From: Variovorax paradoxus
GTDB lineage: Bacteria; Pseudomonadota; Gammaproteobacteria; Burkholderiales; Burkholderiaceae_C
Length of the DNA stretch: 64,000 bases
Assembly (NCBI RefSeq): GCF_018614915.1
Contig: NZ_JAGGNU010000055.1
Span: 62,001-126,000, forward strand
Reading direction: 5' to 3'
Made by a program: the position numbers and the translations under genes. Shown in pieces: positions 58,197 through 64,000 of this stretch (its first letter is position 1; each line of letters begins with the position of its first letter). Under the pieces are notes generated by a model, which had not been told where the DNA came from, did no database searches, and was given only the letters and a program-made list of their open reading frames with translations.

Positions 58197-60317
58197 TCAG
58201 AAACGGTAGGCCGCTCCCATGCCGATCGTCCAGTTGCGACCCGGCGCGGGCTCGAAGTAGCGCATGTTGGACTCGTTGACGATCACGGAGCCGATGTAGC
58301 GCCGATCGAAGACGTTGTCCACGCGTGCGAAGGCGTTGAACTCCCACCGCTCCCAGCGCCTGAGATAGCCCGCATACAGCGCCGCCACCGCATAGCCGGA
58401 AGCGCCGGCGTTGTTGCGGTCGTTGGCCTGGATAGGCCCGAGCACGCGCAGTTCGGTGCCGGCGCGCCAGCCCTCGGGCGGCACCCAGCCGAAGGAGGCG
58501 AAGAGCGCATGCTCCGCGATGCCCGGGATGCGATTGCCCGCCGCCACCGTGGTGGCCGCGCTGCAGGGCGTCGGCGAACAGAAGCCGTCGCGGTAGCGCG
58601 CGTCGAGCCAGGTGTAGGTCAGCTGCGTGCGCCAGTGATTCGCCGTCTCGTGCTGCCACGCGAGCTCGAAGCCTTCGCGTTTCGTGCGGCCCGCGTTCTG
58701 GAAGGTCGCGCGGCCGCCGAAGTTGGTGTTGGTGACGATCTCGTCGCGTGTGCGGGTCTGGAACAGCGCCGCGGTCAGCAGGCCGCCGGCCAGCCGCGCC
58801 TTGACTCCGGCTTCGACGCTGGTGTTGACCGAAGGCTGCAGCCCGAAGTTGAGTCCACCGATGCCGTCCGCGCGGTAAGACAGCTCGTTCAGCGTGGGTG
58901 TCTCGAAGCCGCGGCCGGCCGAGGCATAGAGCGCGAGATCGGGCGTGAGCGCGTAGCGCAGCGAGGCCACGGGCAGCGTTTGGCGATAGCGCGCGCTGCC
59001 GCTGTCGTCACGGTTCAGGCCGGCGATGTACTGGTCCTGGGACGAGAAGCGCACCGTGCTGCGCCGAACGCCGGCCTCCAGCGTCCAGCGCTCGGCGAAG
59101 CGCCAGCTGCCTTGCACATAGGGATCGAGATTGCGCACCTCGTTGCGCTCGTTGCGGCGCAGGCGGCCCATCACGCCCAGGGCCAGCGGCGCGCTGGCGG
59201 GGCCGACGAAGTTCTCCCAGCCGCGGCGGCGCTCGCGCAGGCTGTCGTAAGCCAGGCCGGCGACCAGGTCGAAGGGCCGGTCGGCGAGTTGCAGATTGGC
59301 GCTCCAGCGCAGGTCGATGCCGCCGTAATCGCGCGCCAGGTCGATCACGCCGCCGGCATGCAGCGCGTTCTGCTGCACGAAGGTCGGGATCGACTGGAAC
59401 TGCACGGTGCTGCGCTGGCCGGCGTAGACCATCAGGCGCAGCGTGTTCCGCGCATCGATGCGGCGCTCGTAGCTCAAGCCGAGCTGCTGCTGGTCCACGG
59501 TCTTGCGCGTATCGAACTGCGTGGCAGCCGGATCGACGCCGCGCGGGTTCAGCGCATATTGGCTGGCCGACAGCCCCAGCGGATCCTGCGCATGAAGATG
59601 CACGCTGTTGAAGACCAGCGTGAGCTTGCTGCCGTCATCGAGCTTGAAGCCCAGCTTGCCGTTCTGGATCTCGCGATCGGCCGCGCTGTGCTCGCGCCAG
59701 CCGTCGGTGTGGAAGCGGCTGGCGCTCAGCGTGTAGTCGACCGCACCGGAGGAACCGCTGAGCTTGCTGCTCGCACGTGCAGTGCCGAAGCTGCCGCCCG
59801 CGAGCGAGAAGCCGAGCAGCGGCGGCCCCTCGCCCTCCTCGGTGAAGACCTGCAGCACGCCGCCCGAGGAATTGCCGTAGAGCGCCGAGAACGGACCGCG
59901 CAGGATCTCGACGCGGTCGATCGAGCCGATGTCGATGTTGGAGGTCTGGCCCTGGCCATCGGGCAGCGTGGCCGGGATGCCGTCGACGTAGAGCCGCACG
60001 CCGCGCACGCCGAAGGTCGAGCGCGCGCCGAAGCCGCGAATGGACAGCTGCAGGTCCTGCGCGTAGTTCTGCCGGTTCTGCACCTGCAGTCCGGGCACGG
60101 CACCGAGGCTTTCGGACAGGTTCACTTGCAGCTTGGCGTCGCGCATCTCGCTGCCCTCGACGCGGTCGACCGACCCGGGCACGTCGAAGGGCCGCGTCGC
60201 GCCGCCGGGCGTGGTCACCGTGATCTCGCGCAGCGTGGGTGCGGACTCCGCATCCTGCGCCTGGACGGCAGAGGCGGAGAGCAGCAGCAGGCAAGCGGTG
60301 GCGACGCAGGATTTCAT
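58197..60317 (-). CDS. TonB-dependent outer-membrane receptor
   Basis: This 706-residue precursor has a signal peptide ending ASAVQAQ. A plug domain (about residues 40-165, with LQLSIRGFGARSTFGVRGVR and ILRGPFSALYGNSSGG) and a beta barrel ending in the C-terminal aromatic signature AYRF follow. The plug is of the FecA-like type, so iron chelates such as citrate are a plausible cargo, but this is uncertain. No N-terminal signalling domain is present. It is the last gene of a four-gene minus-strand unit; the 74 bp before it contain no obvious promoter. Confidence 0.92.
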   Translation of the reverse strand: MKSCVATACLLLLSASAVQAQDAESAPTLREITVTTPGGATRPFDVPGSVDRVEGSEMRDAKLQVNLSESLGAVPGLQVQNRQNYAQDLQLSIRGFGARSTFGVRGVRLYVDGIPATLPDGQGQTSNIDIGSIDRVEILRGPFSALYGNSSGGVLQVFTEEGEGPPLLGFSLAGGSFGTARASSKLSGSSGAVDYTLSASRFHTDGWREHSAADREIQNGKLGFKLDDGSKLTLVFNSVHLHAQDPLGLSASQYALNPRGVDPAATQFDTRKTVDQQQLGLSYERRIDARNTLRLMVYAGQRSTVQFQSIPTFVQQNALHAGGVIDLARDYGGIDLRWSANLQLADRPFDLVAGLAYDSLRERRRGWENFVGPASAPLALGVMGRLRRNERNEVRNLDPYVQGSWRFAERWTLEAGVRRSTVRFSSQDQYIAGLNRDDSGSARYRQTLPVASLRYALTPDLALYASAGRGFETPTLNELSYRADGIGGLNFGLQPSVNTSVEAGVKARLAGGLLTAALFQTRTRDEIVTNTNFGGRATFQNAGRTKREGFELAWQHETANHWRTQLTYTWLDARYRDGFCSPTPCSAATTVAAGNRIPGIAEHALFASFGWVPPEGWRAGTELRVLGPIQANDRNNAGASGYAVAALYAGYLRRWERWEFNAFARVDNVFDRRYIGSVIVNESNMRYFEPAPGRNWTIGMGAAYRF

Positions 60318-60391
60318 CGCGGCGATTCTGCGGCCAGCCGCCGCGCCGCCACGACGGGCAAGACCCTATGGCGCCGGATCGCGACTGCGCC

Positions 60392-60592
60392 CTATGAACG
60401 CCGAGGCGGCCGGCGCCAGCCGTACCAGGCGCCCATCGCGCACGGGATGCCGAGCGCGACCCACGCGAGCGCATCGCCGAAGCCACCGTCGCTGAAGAGC
60501 GCCGACACCAGCCCGATGCCGGTGAGCAGGCCCAGCACGATCGGCCAGCCCCACATGGGCCAGAAGCGAGGGCGTTGGTGGTGCTTCGTCAC
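60392..60592 (-). CDS. Small two-pass membrane protein of unknown function
   Basis: The 66-residue protein has two hydrophobic segments (IVLGLLTGIGLVSALF and ALAWVALGIPCAMGAWYGW) between basic ends. It overlaps the PepSY gene stop by 4 bp, so it is real and cotranscribed. Small proteins like this commonly accompany PepSY-TM proteins in iron-uptake loci, but the role is unknown. Confidence 0.75.
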   Translation of the reverse strand: MTKHHQRPRFWPMWGWPIVLGLLTGIGLVSALFSDGGFGDALAWVALGIPCAMGAWYGWRRPPRRS

Positions 60593-61773
60593 GAGCCGGC
60601 CTTGGCTGCGGTGGTCGGCTGCGCCAGCGCAACGACAGCCTTGTGCTCGGTCTCATCGGCGCGCGCCGCGGCCGGCACGGCGTTGCTGCGCTTGAGCCAC
60701 AGGTAGAGCCCGCTGCCCAGCACGATGATGGTCGCGATGTCGAGCAGCGCCCAGATGATCTGCATCGGCATGCCGCCGTAGTCGCCGAAGTGCAGCGGCT
60801 GCGAAACCAGGAGGCCCGTCAGGTACCACGGCAGCTCGGGGCTGGCCGTGATGGCATTGGTCTTGGCATCGACCAGCACCGGCTGCAACAGACGCGAGGT
60901 GAAGGGCTCGTTGCCGCGCATGAACACGGTGTTGTGGTGCGGACTGGAAAATGCCGTGCCCGGGAAGGCGATGAACGAGACCTTGGTGTCCGGCGCGCGC
61001 GCCTGCGCCATTTCGAGCGCGCGCTGCACCGAGCCGCGCTCGGCCTTCGGCACTTCCGGCTGCCCCTGGTAGGGCGCCAGCAGCGTGCTCAGCTGGTCGT
61101 ACTGCCAGTACTTGATGATCAGGTCGGCCCAGGTGTTGATCATGCCGGTGGCGCCGACCGTTAAGGCCCACACCAGCGTCACGATGCCAAGCAGGTTGTG
61201 CAGGTCCAGCCACTTCAGGCGCGGCCGGCGCTCGCGCCGCACGGTGCCGAAGTCGAGCTTGCGCATGAAGGGCGAATAGAGCACCACGCCGGAGACGATC
61301 GCGACCAGCAGCAGCAGGCCCATGAAGCCGAGGAAGAGCTTGCCGGGCAGGCCGGCGAACAGGTCGACGTGCAGCTTGAGCATCACGTACATGAAGCCTT
61401 CGTCGAACCTGGGCTGCGCCAGCACCTGGGCCGTGCGCGCATCGACGGCGACCGACTTGAAGTCCTCGGTCGGGGCCGGCGTGGGCGTGAGCGTGACGAA
61501 CCACAGGCCGTCGTCGTCCTCGGGCTGGGAGACGAACTGCACCACGCGCTCGGGATGCAGCGCGTGCGCGACCTCGATCACGCGGTCCAGGCTCGCGCGC
61601 GGCGTGCCGGCCGGCATCTTCGGCGCCTCGACCTCGGTGCCCAGCAGGTGGCCGATCTCGTGATGGAAGATCAGCGGCAGGCCGGTGATGCACAAGAGCA
61701 GCATGAACACGGTGCAGACCAGGCTGCTCCACTTGTGCACCCAGGCCCAGGTCTTGATTCGTCGGCTGTTCAT
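60589..61773 (-). CDS. PepSY-associated TM helix domain protein, probable siderophore reductase
   Basis: This is an inner-membrane protein of 394 residues with four membrane segments. It begins MNSRRIKTWAWVHKWSSLVC, and histidines lie in or near the helices (HHEIGHLLG, LKWLDLHNLLGIVTL, LHFGDYGG). A PepSY-type periplasmic domain separates the first and later helices. Proteins of this family, such as FoxB/FiuB/PiuB types, are associated with siderophore iron release or reduction at the inner membrane. It follows the siderophore receptor by 20 bp. Confidence 0.85.
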   Translation of the reverse strand: MNSRRIKTWAWVHKWSSLVCTVFMLLLCITGLPLIFHHEIGHLLGTEVEAPKMPAGTPRASLDRVIEVAHALHPERVVQFVSQPEDDDGLWFVTLTPTPAPTEDFKSVAVDARTAQVLAQPRFDEGFMYVMLKLHVDLFAGLPGKLFLGFMGLLLLVAIVSGVVLYSPFMRKLDFGTVRRERRPRLKWLDLHNLLGIVTLVWALTVGATGMINTWADLIIKYWQYDQLSTLLAPYQGQPEVPKAERGSVQRALEMAQARAPDTKVSFIAFPGTAFSSPHHNTVFMRGNEPFTSRLLQPVLVDAKTNAITASPELPWYLTGLLVSQPLHFGDYGGMPMQIIWALLDIATIIVLGSGLYLWLKRSNAVPAAARADETEHKAVVALAQPTTAAKAGS

Positions 61774-61793
61774 CGTCGTCCTCTTGGGAGCCT

Positions 61794-63896
61794 TCAGAAG
61801 CGATACGTCGCGCTGGCAACGACTTCGCGACGCTTGCCCCACCAGCAGTCGCCGCGCGCGAGGCAGGTGCTGAAATATTCCTTGTCCGTCGCGTTGTTGA
61901 TGTTGAGCGCATAGCGCCACTTCGCGGTTTCGTAGGCGAGCACGAGGTCGAGCAGCGCGACGCTCGGGATGCGCGGGCCGTAGCCGCCGAAGGAGACATC
62001 GCGGAAGGCCCCCATGTAGCGCACGCCGGCGCCGGCCGAGAAGCCCGGCGTGCCGGCAATCGCGAAGCGGTACTTGGCCCAAACGGCGGCCTGGTGGCGC
62101 GGCAGGCCCTCGAGCTGCGGGTCGAGGTCGGTGTAGTTGTAGTGCGCCGTGACGTCGAGGTTCGGCGTGATCGACCCCTTGGCCTCGAGCTCGACGCCGC
62201 GCGTCTTGGTCTCGCCGATCTGGGTGTAGACGTTGGGGAGCGGTTGCGCGATCTGGTTCTTCTCGCGCAGGTCGTAGACCGCGGCGTTGAAGGCGAGGCC
62301 GCGGCCCGCGGGCTCGTACTTGACGCCCACTTCCCACTGCTCGCCGCGCAGCGGCGTGAACACCCGCCCGTCCCGCGGCGACTGAGGGGTGAAAGACTCG
62401 GCATAGCTCACGTACGGTGCCCAGCCCGAGGGGAAGGCATACAGCACACCGAAGCGCTTGCTGGTCGCGCTGTCCCGGGCGTCCTCGCTGCCTTCGGCGC
62501 CGGCAACCGCGCGGTCATGCCGCAGGCCGGCGATGAAGTTCCAGTTGCCCAGCTTGATCTGGTCCTGCAGATAGATGCCGGTCGCGCGCTGCGTGGTGCG
62601 CGGGCGCGCGATGCGTTCCGGCTCCAGCCGGTTGCCGTAGATCGGCGCATAGGCGTCGATCTCGCTGGTGGAGAGTCCGACCCACGAGTTCTCGCGATGG
62701 TGTTGGTAGTCGGCGCCGACCAGCAGCGTGTGCTTGAGCGCACCGGTGTCGAAGCGGCTTTCGAGATGGTTGTCCAGCGTGTCGATGCGGTTGCGCGTGA
62801 GCCCGCTGTCGAGCGAGCGCGACAGGAGGCGCTTGGCCGTAGGATCGGCGCCCCAGCCGCCGGTGATGGTGAAGAAGTCGGCCCAGTGGTAGCTGTTGTC
62901 GTTCTCGTTCTGCGCGTGGCGGAAGTTCTGGCGGAAGCTGAAGTTCTCGTTGAACTTGTGCTCGAACAGCCAGCCGAAGGTCTTGCGCTCGCTGTCGTAG
63001 TAGTCGCCGGGCTCGCCGATGAAGCGGCTGGTCGGCAGGCGGCCGTTCGGGTTCGGCAGGATCGTGCCTTCCCACGGGAAGAACTGCGAGCTCGATCCGC
63101 TCTTGTCCTTCTGGTAAAGGCCCTGCAGCGTGAGCGAGGTGGCCGTGCTCGGGCGCCAGGTCAGCGAGGGCGCGATCAGGCTGCGGTCGTCGGGCACGAA
63201 GTCGACCTGCGTGTCCGCCTTGCGCTGCACCGCGATCAGCCGGTAGGACCACTGGCCGTCCTCGGTCAGCGGGCCGGTCAGGTCGGCCTGGATCTGCCTG
63301 CGGTTCCAGCTGCCGTACTGCACGCCGACCTCGCGCTGCGTCTCCTGCAGCGGCCGCTTGCTCACCATGTTGACGATACCGGCCGCGGTGCCCGATCCGA
63401 ACAGCATGCCCGAGGGCCCGCGCAGCACTTCGAGGCGCTCGAGCATGTAGGGCTCGGTGCGCGTTGTGCTCGTGTAGTAGCCATAGGCCTGGCGCAGGCC
63501 GTCGAGGTAGACGTCGGGATAGGCGCCGCGAACGCGGAAGGAATCGGTGCGCGCGTCGAGGCCGTAGGCATCGGAACGCACGCCGGCGGCGTAGCCCAAC
63601 GCGTCCTGGAGGTTGGTCGCGCCCTGGTCGACGATTTGGTCGCGCGTGATCACCGTCACGGCCTGCGGCGTCTCGGACAGCGGCGTATCGGTCTTGGTCG
63701 CGGTCGCGGCGTTCTTCGCGCGGTAGCCGATCACCGGCGTGGTCGCGGTTTCGCCTTCGGCACTGGCGTCCACCCGCACCGTGGGCAGGACGGCGTCGCC
63801 CGGCGCTTGTGCAAGAACCTGCGATTGCCCAGACACGGCCAGGCATCCGGCCAGGAGCGATGCGGCCTTGCGCCGCGTGGAAAAGCTGGAGTTCAA
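61794..63896 (-). CDS. TonB-dependent siderophore receptor (probable TTG start)
   Basis: The 700-residue precursor is a ferrichrome/coprogen-type siderophore receptor. It has a signal peptide (AASLLAGCLAVSGQSQVLAQA) and a plug beginning near residue 70 with LSETPQAVTVITRDQIVDQG. DSFRVRGAYPDVYLDGLRQ, LEVLRGPSGMLFGSGTAAG and a barrel ending TYRF follow. No signalling domain is seen. The frame offers no ATG or GTG near the signal peptide; TTG at 63896 is the likely start, with GAGGG very close to it, and a CTG four codons upstream is an alternative. It heads the iron-uptake unit. Confidence 0.92.
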   Translation of the reverse strand: MNSSFSTRRKAASLLAGCLAVSGQSQVLAQAPGDAVLPTVRVDASAEGETATTPVIGYRAKNAATATKTDTPLSETPQAVTVITRDQIVDQGATNLQDALGYAAGVRSDAYGLDARTDSFRVRGAYPDVYLDGLRQAYGYYTSTTRTEPYMLERLEVLRGPSGMLFGSGTAAGIVNMVSKRPLQETQREVGVQYGSWNRRQIQADLTGPLTEDGQWSYRLIAVQRKADTQVDFVPDDRSLIAPSLTWRPSTATSLTLQGLYQKDKSGSSSQFFPWEGTILPNPNGRLPTSRFIGEPGDYYDSERKTFGWLFEHKFNENFSFRQNFRHAQNENDNSYHWADFFTITGGWGADPTAKRLLSRSLDSGLTRNRIDTLDNHLESRFDTGALKHTLLVGADYQHHRENSWVGLSTSEIDAYAPIYGNRLEPERIARPRTTQRATGIYLQDQIKLGNWNFIAGLRHDRAVAGAEGSEDARDSATSKRFGVLYAFPSGWAPYVSYAESFTPQSPRDGRVFTPLRGEQWEVGVKYEPAGRGLAFNAAVYDLREKNQIAQPLPNVYTQIGETKTRGVELEAKGSITPNLDVTAHYNYTDLDPQLEGLPRHQAAVWAKYRFAIAGTPGFSAGAGVRYMGAFRDVSFGGYGPRIPSVALLDLVLAYETAKWRYALNINNATDKEYFSTCLARGDCWWGKRREVVASATYRF

Positions 63897-63918
63897 ACCC
63901 TCGTCCAGGAATCTTGTT

Positions 63919-63961
63919 AAGAGTGATTCGCATTCTATTGGTGAATTAAATGAAAACTCAA
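63919..63961 (-). promoter_or_regulatory. Fur-regulated promoter of the siderophore receptor operon
   Basis: On the minus strand, TTGAGT (-35, 63956-63961) and TAGAAT (-10, 63932-63937) are 18 bp apart. A 19-bp Fur-box-like sequence (63919-63937) overlaps the -10 element and start site, matching 12 of 19 positions of the classical GATAAT-type consensus. Iron-bound Fur there would block the promoter. The predicted start lies about 28 bases before the TTG start codon. Confidence 0.6.
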
Positions 63962-64000
63962 CAATCCCGCAGGCCGGCTCCCCCTTTAGGGCGCGGTCGC

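Noticed and set aside
62094..63920. A 608-codon open frame opposite the siderophore receptor
   Set aside because: It is an antisense frame with Val/Arg/Ala bias; the receptor on the other strand has clear plug and barrel motifs.

Overview
The window is GC-rich DNA from a betaproteobacterium of the order Burkholderiales. The gene content and gene order fit the family Comamonadaceae, with a Variovorax-like genus most likely; this is inferred from gene order and protein character, not from a database search. Apart from one cut gene at the left edge, every large gene is intact. Nearly all the DNA is coding, with many 4-bp stop/start overlaps (ATGA, GTGA). No tRNA, rRNA or CRISPR array was seen. 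No gap without a gene exceeds 300 bases; the longest are the divergent or leader regions at 54799-55038, 36317-36544, 50287-50471 and 24799-24983, and each is described.

Region 1 (1-18425). A HtrA-type protease fragment faces a very long minus-strand gene train. In transcription order it runs: mlaF-E-D-A-C-B (outer-membrane phospholipid transport), an ABC-2 exporter pair, a BolA/IbaG protein, murA, hisG, hisD, a small periplasmic Rap1a-like protein, hisC, hisB, hisH, hisA, a sugar-phosphate mutarotase, hisF, hisI, hisE, a DUF4870 membrane protein, a HIT hydrolase and tatA-B-C. Histidine synthesis, the first peptidoglycan step, lipid asymmetry and folded-protein export may therefore share transcripts. 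hisH appears to begin with CTG.

Region 2 (18426-24983). gltB-gltD (glutamate synthase) has a clear promoter and a clear terminator. Just upstream of its promoter is an AT-rich, hairpin-bearing tract that forms the tail of a REP-associated (Y1) transposase element.

Region 3 (24984-36316). The minus-strand series pilM-N-O-P-Q (type IV pilus), aroK, aroB, dgt, an MFS transporter, DUF1415, a methyltransferase and the transposase follows the usual betaproteobacterial pil-aro order with an accessory tail.

Region 4 (36317-51653). This holds mrcA (PBP1A), cyaY, lptM-lysA, msrP-msrQ (periplasmic methionine sulfoxide repair), resB-ccsB (system II cytochrome c maturation), cytochrome c4, engB with an epoxide-hydrolase-like protein, two tandem lipid A acyltransferases, and metK. 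A short diverged copy of the metK 3' end lies downstream of metK.

Region 5 (51654-58148) is the accessory catabolic part. A Rieske oxygenase, a glutamine-synthetase-like ligase and an adrenodoxin-type ferredoxin form one operon. It diverges from gntR, a DadA-type flavin oxidase and a Bug-type binding protein. Two TGCATGCA-core palindromes lie in the shared control region, one placed at the predicted transcription start. This looks like a complete regulated catabolic locus for an unknown, probably amine-bearing, substrate. It is the best candidate here for an undescribed system.

Region 6 (58197-63961) is an iron-uptake operon: a siderophore receptor, a PepSY membrane protein, a small membrane protein and a second TonB-dependent receptor. 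It is headed by a promoter whose -10 element overlaps a Fur-box-like sequence.
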